This document shows, piece by piece, positions 56,106 through 63,332 of a DNA stretch of 64,000 nt (the stretch's first letter is position 1; the number at the start of each line of letters is the position of its first letter). The stretch lies in the NCBI RefSeq assembly GCF_003581615.1, contig NZ_QXFH01000069.1, forward strand, positions 69,501-133,500. Reading direction: 5' to 3'. The notes below the pieces were generated by a model that saw only the letters and a program-made list of their open reading frames with translations, had not been told where the DNA came from and searched no databases. The DNA comes from Flagellimonas lutimaris (GTDB taxonomy: Bacteria; Bacteroidota; Bacteroidia; Flavobacteriales; Flavobacteriaceae). A program made the translations under genes and the position numbers.

Positions 56106-56723
56106 ATGCGCAGAAACTTTGAAATATTTGGGCTTTGCATGGGCTGGTTTGCCGTACTTGCCCAACTTTACTTGATGCTTCAAAATCGAGAAGCAGGCAC
56201 TGCCGAGAGCTTGGTACGATTTTTTAGCTTCTTTACGATACTGACCAATACGTTGGTGGCTCTTTTCTTTACTACCCGAGTATTTGGTGCCGACCAAAAA
56301 CGATTGGCCCTTTTCCATAAAAAGACAACGCCCATTGCCTTAACTACGTTTATTGTGGTGGTGGGAGTGGTGTATCAATTCGTACTACGTGAAATTTGGG
56401 ATCCAACAGGACTACAAATGGTAGTGGACGAATTGTTGCATACCATTATCCCCGCATTTATGTATGTGTATTGGCTCATGTTTTGTACCAGGACTGTTGT
56501 TGCTTGGAAACAACTCTCCAAATGGCTGCTATACCCTTTAGGGTATTTGGTTTTTGTGATGGTCCGAGGGCAATTCTCGGGATTTTATCCCTATCCATTT
56601 TTAAATGTGGATGAACTTGGTTTTGGACCAACCTTATTGAATGTGTTCTTTGTACTCCTGCTGATGCTTTTGATTATGGTTGCGCTATACGTTTTGGGGA
56701 AACTTCTCCAGCCCAAACAATGA
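56106..56723 (+). CDS. Pr6Pr family membrane protein
   Basis: 205 residues with six membrane helices. The conserved pattern RFFSFFTILTNTLVAL, HTIIPAFMYVYWLMF and YPLGYLVFVMVRGQFSGFYPYPFLNVDELG match the Pr6Pr family. No reaction known. Its stop codon forms part of the heptad array that follows. Confidence 0.85.
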   Translation: MRRNFEIFGLCMGWFAVLAQLYLMLQNREAGTAESLVRFFSFFTILTNTLVALFFTTRVFGADQKRLALFHKKTTPIALTTFIVVVGVVYQFVLREIWDPTGLQMVVDELLHTIIPAFMYVYWLMFCTRTVVAWKQLSKWLLYPLGYLVFVMVRGQFSGFYPYPFLNVDELGFGPTLLNVFFVLLLMLLIMVALYVLGKLLQPKQ

Positions 56724-56765
56724 ACAAAGTACAATGGGCAATAAACAATTTACAATGCTCAATTT
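56717..56765. repeat. heptad array, unit ACAATNN, seven units
   Basis: Seven uninterrupted 7-bp units share CAA at fixed phase (ACAATGA, ACAAAGT and so on to TCAATTT). The first unit includes the TGA stop of the Pr6Pr gene. Confidence 0.75.
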
Positions 56766-57051
56766 TCTTTTTTGACACGAATTGCACGAATTATCACAAA
56801 TCTTCAACCTGTCATTCTGAACAGCGTTCAGCATCTCTTTTCTGTTACAGGTTTATGGTTCGATACCAATTGCACCAATTATCCAAGGTCATTTTTTTGT
56901 CATTTCGAACGACTGAAAGGAGTGTGAGAAATCTAAGAATGGAGTAGATTTCTCAATCGCTGCTTTGCATCTCATTTCGAAATGACGCTTTACGCCATGC
57001 TGAACTTGCATGCTTTGCTATTTGATAGGAAGGTTTCCGTATCTCATAAAT
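56724..57051. other. 328-bp repeat-filled spacer
   Basis: Contains, in order: most of the heptad array (to 56765), a three-unit 9-bp repeat (56775-56801), hairpin CTGAAC/GTTCAG (56817-56831), a diverged 9-bp repeat with ACCAATT (56863-56880), palindromic repeat copy 2 (56899-56986), and a partial ATGCTGAACTTG copy near 57000. No gene seen. Confidence 0.75.
56899..56986. repeat. long palindromic repeat, GTCATTTCGA family, copy 2
   Basis: 88 bp with the same ends as copy 1 (GTCATTTCGA and TTTCGAAATGAC) and the shared middle (GAGAAATCTAAGAATG, GATTTCTCAATC, GCTTTGCA). The left arm differs in length by 9 bp, with ACGACTGAAAGGAGTG replacing the GCGCAGTC core. Confidence 0.8.
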
Positions 57052-57243
57052 TTAGTTGGTGTTCCTCAACCCAACCACAATTCCTTTAAGCGCAGCAACC
57101 ACTTGTTGCACTTCCTTACGGTCAAAAGTATCTTCTTCCAAATAAAACAGCATTTCCAGAGCCAAATCCAGAACTTTGGCGAGTTCTTCGGGAGCGCCGT
57201 ACCCGTCTTCAATCCATTGCCATACAACTTCTCCTTTTTCCAT
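57052..57243 (-). CDS. small acidic protein of unknown function
   Basis: 63 residues, mostly helical: VWQWIEDGYGAPEELAKVLDLALEMLFYLEED then KEVQQVVAALKGIVVGL. No signal or membrane segment. The compositional look of a folded four-helix or coiled protein supports a real gene, although it lies in a repeat-rich region and no family is recognised. Confidence 0.6.
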   Translation of the reverse strand: MEKGEVVWQWIEDGYGAPEELAKVLDLALEMLFYLEEDTFDRKEVQQVVAALKGIVVGLRNTN

Positions 57244-57299
57244 GATAGAGGCAAGAAAAGGATTTTTGAATAACTGTTACATGTCATATATGGCAAGAG

Positions 57300-57327
57300 G
57301 GGCTAAGGGTGTTGGGTAAAGGGTGAA
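57300..57327. repeat. heptad array, unit GGGTNAA, four units
   Basis: Four 7-bp units each starting GGG (GGGCTAA, GGGTGTT, ...), in the spacer between the 63-residue gene and the 57428 gene. Confidence 0.65.
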
Positions 57328-57395
57328 AGTAACATCACTATTCATACCTTGTACCGTATAAGCCAAGCGCTGGGAGTCTCCTTGTCCAACCTCTG

Positions 57396-57430
57396 CAATC
57401 TAAAATCTGACGTCTGAGATCTGACATCTA
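57396..57430. repeat. heptad array, unit NNRTCTR, five units
   Basis: Five 7-bp units share TCT at fixed phase (CAATCTA, AAATCTG, ...). The last unit includes the stop codon of the 57428-58939 gene on the minus strand. Confidence 0.7.
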
Positions 57431-58939
57431 TTCCTCTTCAGCAGTAAACCCTCGAATAGCTTGGTTAGGCTCCATAATGGTGTAGCCTTTCCAGAACTCT
57501 GGGTTGTAGCGGGGCATATAGGTGGCTCGAACCGTTTTGTCTTCCTTGTAGGTTTTAAACTCGTTCTCTGCAATTTCATCTTGGTTAAATACTACCAGCT
57601 CCCATTTGGCGGTCATGTTCATACGGAAGTCAATGTTCAGTTCTAGTTCGTTCTGCTTGCGACGGCCTTTTACGTGTTTGTTCTTTTCCACCACTTTTAG
57701 CGGTCGGTCCACACCAAAATATTTACCATCGGACAAATCCATAAACTGAAGGTCGTATTTGCCATTGGATAATTTGGCAAAATGCATGGTGCCCTTGTAC
57801 ACGGTTTCACGATAGGTAATGCCCAATAATCTAAAGTTTCGTAAGCGTTGGGTATTCGCGAAATCGAGTCGCATTACGGCAAAGTCCTCTATATTTATAT
57901 AGAGGCGCCCTTTAAAGTCGGCACTGCTTCTCTTGGGCCAAAAATCTACTACATAAACACCTGCGTCGCCAATATCGGCGTAACCTGCCAGTTTAAACTC
58001 GTATCGACGCGTTTTGTCCACAAAGTCCAGTTTGGTGTCCTCTTTATAATACAATTGACTCAGCATTTCCTTAAACTGCCAACGTTGGCTGTCAACCAAG
58101 CCCGAAACACTATCTTTTTCCACTTGGGCCTTTACCTTTTTTACTTGATCTACCCGTTCATCATCCATAGTGTCCAAAATAGAATCAACTTGAATTTTTT
58201 CACTAAAAATGCCTGATTTAATCTTAAGGTAAGAGCCAGGTTTTACATTCTGTTTAAAGATTTCCTCCATATGCTCTGCCAAATCCTCAAAAGAACCTAC
58301 CTCCTTTTTATCATAAAGGTCGGCTGCTTTTATGATGTTGAGTTTGTATTCTGTTTTGTTTTTATAGAGGTCGCCAAAACTTTCGGTATAGTGGGCTGCA
58401 TTTTTTGGAATGGAATTCGAGATGCTGTCCATAAGCTCCTTGTTCAACTCTTTAATGGACGATTTTTCGAACCCAAAATCCACTTTTTGCATATTGGCCA
58501 GTTCCGCTTTCCGCAGGAAAAAGCGTTGTTTTATGGGGCTTTTGTTTACGTTTTGGGGAATGTTCTCTATCATTTTTTCAATAATGTCTTCCACCTCCAG
58601 CTCCTTGTCAAAAACATAAACGCCACTCAGTTCGATTGCTTTGGCATTCAAGGAAATCAAACTGTCTTGCAATTGCTCAAGGGTGAATCCTTTTTTTTCG
58701 TATCCCATTGAGGTTACATAAATGGAATCGGGTAGGGAAGTACTTTCTTCCAGCACAAAACTGAAACGGCCTTCCTCATTGGTGATTACTCCTTGATTTT
58801 CCCCATATTGAATAGTAGCATAGGGAATGCCCTTTTGTGTCTTGGCATCCACCAAACGAGAACTTACGGTTTGGGCAAATATTGGAAACCCCATCAAAAG
58901 GGAAAAAGTAGTAAGGAGAATAGTCTGTTTAACGGACAT
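57428..58939 (-). CDS. exported protein with carboxypeptidase-regulatory-like domain
   Basis: 503 residues from ATG 58939 (the open frame begins at 58981 but its extra 14 residues precede a good signal peptide). Signal MSVKQTILLTTFSLLMGFPIFA-Q; residues 24-110 are a CarboxypepD_reg-like beta-sandwich (VSSRLVDAKTQKGIPYATIQ). The remainder is a long strand- and helix-mixed region with no named domain. Probably periplasmic or outer-membrane associated; function unknown. Its stop codon lies in a heptad array. Confidence 0.75.
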   Translation of the reverse strand: MSVKQTILLTTFSLLMGFPIFAQTVSSRLVDAKTQKGIPYATIQYGENQGVITNEEGRFSFVLEESTSLPDSIYVTSMGYEKKGFTLEQLQDSLISLNAKAIELSGVYVFDKELEVEDIIEKMIENIPQNVNKSPIKQRFFLRKAELANMQKVDFGFEKSSIKELNKELMDSISNSIPKNAAHYTESFGDLYKNKTEYKLNIIKAADLYDKKEVGSFEDLAEHMEEIFKQNVKPGSYLKIKSGIFSEKIQVDSILDTMDDERVDQVKKVKAQVEKDSVSGLVDSQRWQFKEMLSQLYYKEDTKLDFVDKTRRYEFKLAGYADIGDAGVYVVDFWPKRSSADFKGRLYINIEDFAVMRLDFANTQRLRNFRLLGITYRETVYKGTMHFAKLSNGKYDLQFMDLSDGKYFGVDRPLKVVEKNKHVKGRRKQNELELNIDFRMNMTAKWELVVFNQDEIAENEFKTYKEDKTVRATYMPRYNPEFWKGYTIMEPNQAIRGFTAEEE

Positions 58940-59083
58940 AATTGAATGTATGGTTTCATTAATAAGACACCTTTTTCGCAATAAAGGTTGCCTATTGTTT
59001 AGACGAACTCGGGGGGGATTTGTGACAAAGTGCGAATAAAAACGGAATCACCGATAAGGCTTAATAGTATTTTAACAGCAAAG

Positions 59084-59111
59084 GAGCTAAGAGTTAGGAG
59101 TTGGGAGTTGG
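59084..59111. repeat. heptad array, unit GAGTTGG, four units
   Basis: Four 7-bp units from GAGCTAA to GAGTTGG, the last two identical. Confidence 0.75.
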
Positions 59112-59176
59112 GTCAATGGTAAAGACAAAAGGATTTGACTCGAATTTTACGAAAAGCCCTGAATACTGTTTTATTT

Positions 59177-59259
59177 GTCATTCTGAGCGGAGCGAAGAAT
59201 CTTTTGCACTTGAATTTGAAAAAAGAGATTTTTCAGTCGCTATGCTTCTTCAGAATGAC
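59177..59259. repeat. palindromic repeat, GTCATTCTGA family
   Basis: 83 bp beginning GTCATTCTGAGCGGAGCGAA and ending TTCTTCAGAATGAC, with inner arms GAATCT and AGATTTTTC. Same architecture as the GTCATTTCGA family but different end sequence. Confidence 0.75.
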
Positions 59260-59287
59260 AGCACTACACTTAATTATTGGTATGATT

Positions 59288-59370
59288 GTCATTTCGAGCG
59301 CAGTCGAGAAATCTTTTATCAAGAAACGATGACCAACAAATGAAGGCATCTCGACTGCGCTCGATGTGAC
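59288..59370. repeat. palindromic repeat, GTCATTTCGA family, inverted pair
   Basis: Left arm GTCATTTCGAGCGCAGTCGA and, inverted, right arm CATCTCGACTGCGCTCGATG. The arms enclose a 36-bp centre. Confidence 0.8.
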
Positions 59371-59402
59371 AGGTGTTATTTGTTTAAAAATGATTGGAAA
59401 CT

Positions 59403-60824
59403 TTAGCCTTTAGCGATATTCTTGATCATATTCCCAAAAATAAATAGGTGGAATGGAAGGACCGAATACCAATACAATCGCCCCAATAAACCTTTTGGAC
59501 GAAAAGTGGCGGTTTGATAAAGCACTCCATCCTCAATCTTAAACTCCAACCAAGCTTCACCAGGAGTTTTCATTTCAGCAAAAAGAAGCAAGCGCTTGGA
59601 TTTTTTATCGGCCAACAATACACGCCAAAAGTCCAATGCATCCCCTGGGAATATTTTATAGGGATGGGTGCGTCCGCGCCTGAGCCCGGGACCTCCGACC
59701 AATTTATCCAAAAACCCACGGATTTTCCAAAGCCAGTTGCCATAATACCATCCAGTCTCTCCGCCAATGCGCCAAATATTCGCCAAAACGGCATCTTCAT
59801 CTTCAATGCGAATAGATTTTTTATCCTGAAGCACGCCATACTTGGGCACTTGGATATAGTTTTCGAGATCTTCTTGGATTTGTCCGCTGGCAATACTGTC
59901 TTTCCAACTGCTGATCACCAAATTTTGTTCAATTTTTTTGAAAGCTAAATCAATGGCTTCTTCATAGGTGTGTGTTTCAATGCCCAACATTTCTTGTAAC
60001 CGATTGTCTTGGGCCACCACTTCCATTTTCATGCTGTCCACCAAGTTCATGGCCAGTTTGTAGGAGGTTGAGGTAACAAAATAGAGCCAGTAGGAAGATA
60101 GTTTGGGTGTCATCACAGGAACCGTGAAGATCCAATTTTTAAAACCACGGACCTTCGCATAACCATGCAGCATATCCTTATACGTAAGAATATCGGGTCC
60201 ACCAATATCAAAAGATTGGTCGTACGTATCCTTGTTGCCCAATACTTGGGTAAGAAACTGGATCACATCCCGAATGGCAATGGGCTGTGTCTTGGTAAGT
60301 ACCCATTTTGGTGTAATCATCACGGGCAGTTTTTCACAGAGGTCGCGTATAATCTCAAAAGAGGAACTGCCAGAACCTACAATAATCCCAGCGCGGAGCA
60401 CGGTAAGGTCAAAAGAGCCTTTATAGAGGATTTCTTCCACATTTTTTCTGGAGCTGAGGTGTTTGGACAGTTCTTTATCATTGACAATACCACTGAGGTA
60501 AATTACCTGCTTGCATTGGGTATTCTTTATAATGATGTTGAAGTTTTTGGCTGCTTGCGCTTCCTTTTCATCAAAATCTGTGACGGAAGAGGTCATAGAA
60601 TGTATCAAGTAGTAGGCGGCATCAATATCTGCGGGTACTTGTTGCTTTTCCGGGTCATCCAAAAAATCAATTTCCACAACATCAATTTTGGAACGGGTCT
60701 TTGCATCGACCGAAAGTCGTTTTTCATCACGGACGGCGCAAACCACATTGTGTCCCATATCCAAAAGTTGGGGCAATAAGCGCATCCCAATATAGCCATT
60801 GGCTCCTGTCAGTAATATTTTCAT
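59403..60824 (-). CDS. SDR family protein with DUF2867 domain
   Basis: 473 residues. N-terminal atypical-SDR Rossmann domain: LLTGANGYIGMRLLPQLL (NAD(P) loop), YYLIHSMTSS, LRAGIIVGSGSSSFE. The C-terminal 150 residues, with GWYYGNWLWKIRGFLDKLVGGPGLRRGR and GDALDFWRVL, are DUF2867. Such two-domain proteins are annotated as NAD-dependent epimerase/dehydratase; the substrate is unknown. It overlaps the upstream gene by 4 bp. Confidence 0.88.
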   Translation of the reverse strand: MKILLTGANGYIGMRLLPQLLDMGHNVVCAVRDEKRLSVDAKTRSKIDVVEIDFLDDPEKQQVPADIDAAYYLIHSMTSSVTDFDEKEAQAAKNFNIIIKNTQCKQVIYLSGIVNDKELSKHLSSRKNVEEILYKGSFDLTVLRAGIIVGSGSSSFEIIRDLCEKLPVMITPKWVLTKTQPIAIRDVIQFLTQVLGNKDTYDQSFDIGGPDILTYKDMLHGYAKVRGFKNWIFTVPVMTPKLSSYWLYFVTSTSYKLAMNLVDSMKMEVVAQDNRLQEMLGIETHTYEEAIDLAFKKIEQNLVISSWKDSIASGQIQEDLENYIQVPKYGVLQDKKSIRIEDEDAVLANIWRIGGETGWYYGNWLWKIRGFLDKLVGGPGLRRGRTHPYKIFPGDALDFWRVLLADKKSKRLLLFAEMKTPGEAWLEFKIEDGVLYQTATFRPKGLLGRLYWYSVLPFHLFIFGNMIKNIAKG

Positions 60825-61246
60825 AGATCTTCAAGATTGGTGGGAAGGTTGTCCGCGCGGTGGTCCAATAATTTTCGAAAAAAACGTTGGATGGCCTTCG
60901 TGTCCGAACGTACTTTAATGAAATAATGGTCCATATAAATGGAATAAATGCCAATATCTCCTTTGTACACATTCAATTTGTAATAGGGGATTATAAGACC
61001 GTAGGTCTCCAAACGGGAACGGAACCGAACAATAATGCCATTGGGACGGATTTCAACATTGCAGGTATTGGTGCTATTATCCAAAATGAGCAAGTTGTAA
61101 ATGTCCAAGCTAGCTTCGGTGATAGGTAGTTTGGGAGAGCCAATACCGCCCATGGCAAAACGCTCTTTTATGGGAAGGGGTTTGCCAACGGCTTCGTCAA
61201 TTTTTTTGGTGATTTTTTTATCGTTGTAGGAGACGTTCAATAGCAT
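60821..61246 (-). CDS. conserved protein of unknown function
   Basis: 141 residues, no signal. Strand-rich centre (NTCNVEIRPNGIIVRFRSRLETYGLIIPYYKL, YSIYMDHYFIKV) and a basic C-terminal helix (AIQRFFRKLLDHR). Translationally coupled to the SDR/DUF2867 gene, so probably in the same process. Confidence 0.7.
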   Translation of the reverse strand: MLLNVSYNDKKITKKIDEAVGKPLPIKERFAMGGIGSPKLPITEASLDIYNLLILDNSTNTCNVEIRPNGIIVRFRSRLETYGLIIPYYKLNVYKGDIGIYSIYMDHYFIKVRSDTKAIQRFFRKLLDHRADNLPTNLEDL

Positions 61247-61311
61247 ATCTAAAATTAATCAAATTACGGCGGACCATTTGGTTATGGTGTGGTAAAAGCC
61301 CAAAAAATGCG

Positions 61312-61319
61312 TAGTTTTG
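61312..61319 (+). promoter_or_regulatory. -7 box of argS
   Basis: TAGTTTTG matches TAnnTTTG and ends 20 bp before the argS ATG. No -33 TTG at standard spacing. Confidence 0.5.
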
Positions 61320-61339
61320 CGCCCTGAAAAGCCTGTTAG

Positions 61340-63118
61340 ATGAGTTTGCAAGATGATTTGACCCAAAAAGTAATCGAGGCGGTAAAACAACTGTACCAAG
61401 TTGACCTGCCTACGGTGGAATTTCAACCTACCCGAAAGGATTTTGAGGGTGATATTACCGTGGTGGTATTTCCTATGTTGCGCCATGTAAAGGGAAACCC
61501 TGTTCAGATAGGAACCCAGATTGGAGATTATCTTGTTGAAAATGTAGATGAGGTGTCCAAATACAATGTGGTTAAAGGCTTTTTGAACATTGTTATTGAG
61601 AACAGTTATTATCTGAACTTCTTCAACGCTATTTCTGATGAAACCGATTTTGGTTATGTAAAATCACAGTCGGATGATGCGGTAATGGTGGAATATTCTT
61701 CGCCCAATACCAACAAACCTTTGCACTTGGGACACATCCGAAACAACCTTTTGGGGTATTCCGTGGCTGAAATTTTGAAGGCATCGGGCAAAAAGGTATA
61801 CAAAACACAGATCATTAATGATCGTGGTATCCACATTTGTAAGAGTATGCTGGCCTGGCAAAAATTTGGTGAGGGTGAAACTCCCGAATCTTCAGGATTG
61901 AAAGGGGATCACTTGGTCGGTAAATATTATGTGGCTTTTGATAAAGTATACAAAGAGCAGATTGCAGAATTGGCAGAGGCTGGTACACCAAAAGAAAAAG
62001 CAGAAAAGGAAGCTCCAATTTTATTGGAGGCGCAAGATATGCTTAGAAAATGGGAAGCCGGTGATGATGAGGTGGTGTCTCTTTGGAAAAAAATGAACGG
62101 TTGGGTATATGATGGTTTTGATACCACATACAAAAACCTAGGTGTTGATTTTGATACTTTATATTACGAAAGTGACACCTATTTGTTGGGGCGTGATGTG
62201 GTAAAAGATGGTCTGGAACGAGGCGTTTTCTTTAAAAAAGAAGATGGCAGTGTTTGGATCGATCTTACCGATGAGGGATTGGATGAAAAAATCGTGTTGC
62301 GTTCCGATGGTACCGCGGTGTATATGACCCAGGATATTGGTACGGCTATACAACGGGTAACTGACTTTCCCGACATCAACGGAATGGTGTACACGGTAGG
62401 GAACGAACAGGATTACCATTTTAAGGTGTTATTCCTTATTCTGAAGAAACTGGGTTATTCTTGGGCAGAGCAATTGTATCACTTGAGCTATGGAATGGTA
62501 GACTTGCCCAGTGGAAAAATGAAGAGTAGGGAAGGTACCGTGGTGGATGCGGACGACCTGATTAAAAATATGGAGGATACGGCCGAGTCTATTTCACAGG
62601 AATTGGGCAAGTTGGAAGGGTATTCCGAAGCAGAGAAAAAGCAATTGTACCGAACTATAGGGTTGGGCGCTCTTAAATACTACATTCTTAAAGTAGATCC
62701 TAAAAAACGCATCTTGTTCAACCCTGAGGAGTCGGTAGACTTCCAGGGGAATACGGGGCCATTTATTCAGTATACCTACGCTAGGATTCAGTCTATTTTA
62801 AGAAAAGCTGATAATGTCAAGTCGAGCGCAGTCGAGACTTCTTTGGACTTGCACGAAAAGGAAAAGGAATTATTGAAACAGATTCAGTTATTCCCAGAAA
62901 CGGTTCAGTTGGCTGCCGAGAACTTTAGTCCTGCCTTAATTGCCAATTATACTTATGATTTGGTCAAGGAGTTCAATTCCTTTTACCAGCAGGTATCCAT
63001 TTTGGGCGAAACAGATGAGCAAAAGAAAAACTTTAGGGTACAGTTATCGCAAAATGTGGGCGAAGTCATTCAATCCGCGTTCCGTTTGTTGGGTATTGAT
63101 GTTCCTGAGAGGATGTAA
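61340..63118 (+). CDS. argS: arginyl-tRNA synthetase
   Basis: 592 residues. Class I synthetase: the HIGH signature is PLHLGHIRNN after SSPNTNK, the KMSKS-type loop reads GKMKSREGTVV, and the anticodon-binding C-terminal domain begins near QYTYARIQSILRKA. A palindromic repeat core lies in frame at about 62816-62843 and encodes VKSSAVETS in a variable loop at the start of that domain; the frame stays open. Charges tRNA-Arg. Confidence 0.97.
   Translation: MSLQDDLTQKVIEAVKQLYQVDLPTVEFQPTRKDFEGDITVVVFPMLRHVKGNPVQIGTQIGDYLVENVDEVSKYNVVKGFLNIVIENSYYLNFFNAISDETDFGYVKSQSDDAVMVEYSSPNTNKPLHLGHIRNNLLGYSVAEILKASGKKVYKTQIINDRGIHICKSMLAWQKFGEGETPESSGLKGDHLVGKYYVAFDKVYKEQIAELAEAGTPKEKAEKEAPILLEAQDMLRKWEAGDDEVVSLWKKMNGWVYDGFDTTYKNLGVDFDTLYYESDTYLLGRDVVKDGLERGVFFKKEDGSVWIDLTDEGLDEKIVLRSDGTAVYMTQDIGTAIQRVTDFPDINGMVYTVGNEQDYHFKVLFLILKKLGYSWAEQLYHLSYGMVDLPSGKMKSREGTVVDADDLIKNMEDTAESISQELGKLEGYSEAEKKQLYRTIGLGALKYYILKVDPKKRILFNPEESVDFQGNTGPFIQYTYARIQSILRKADNVKSSAVETSLDLHEKEKELLKQIQLFPETVQLAAENFSPALIANYTYDLVKEFNSFYQQVSILGETDEQKKNFRVQLSQNVGEVIQSAFRLLGIDVPERM
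62816..62843. repeat. dispersed palindromic repeat core inside argS
   Basis: GTCAAG then TCGAGCGCAGTCGAGA then CTTC. The 16-bp core is identical to the core of the repeats at 55987 and 59288, read in the same orientation. Confidence 0.8.
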
Positions 63119-63140
63119 TCCCTAATCCCTCTGTTTTTTT
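63108..63140 (+). terminator. possible terminator of argS
   Basis: AGAGG (63108-63112, inside the last codons) pairs with CCTCT (63128-63132), extended by GAT/ATC with a bulge, followed by seven T (63134-63140). Confidence 0.5.
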
Positions 63141-63173
63141 ACCAAAAATATAAATTGGGTTTATTTATTTGGA

Positions 63174-63191
63174 TTCCTGCTTTTGCAGGAA
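63174..63191. repeat. hairpin repeat TTCCTGC-TTTT-GCAGGAA
   Basis: Perfect 7-bp arms around TTTT followed by CGACAGGC. Similar hairpins are scattered in Bacteroidota genomes, but only one copy is in this window. Confidence 0.55.
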
Positions 63192-63265
63192 CGACAGGCT
63201 TTGTCATTTCTAGATGATATCATCAGCGAAGTGGAAGGAATAGGAGAAAAATCATTTATCCTTTG

Positions 63266-63329
63266 ACACAAATTACACGAATCTTGACTAATGTCGTGGC
63301 TGTCATTTCGAGCGTAGTCGAGAAATCTC
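63266..63329. repeat. 9-bp-period repeat and GTCATTTCGA half-element
   Basis: Two 9-bp units (ACACAAATT, ACACGAATC) at 63266-63283, then at 63302 a single arm GTCATTTCGAGCGTAGTCGA followed by GAAATCTC. The opposite arm is missing. Confidence 0.65.
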
Positions 63330-63332
63330 TAT

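Larger units (their letters stand above)
58940..59402. other. 463-bp repeat-filled spacer
   Basis: No convincing gene. It holds the promoter region of the 58939 gene, a G-rich stretch near 59010, the heptad array at 59084-59111, and the two palindromic repeats at 59177-59259 and 59288-59370. Short open frames here are made of repeat sequence. Confidence 0.75.

Noticed and set aside
56717-57430. CRISPR array
   Set aside because: The repeats are 7 or 9 bp and degenerate, with no unique spacers of constant length and no cas genes.
59101-59343. 80- and 65-codon open frames on the plus strand
   Set aside because: Their sequence is made of the palindromic repeats (FICHSERSEESF-type peptides), which give such frames wherever they lie; not genes.
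60165-60779. 204-codon open frame antisense to the SDR/DUF2867 gene
   Set aside because: Shadow of a real gene; the minus-strand protein has clear Rossmann and DUF2867 motifs while the plus-strand product has none.
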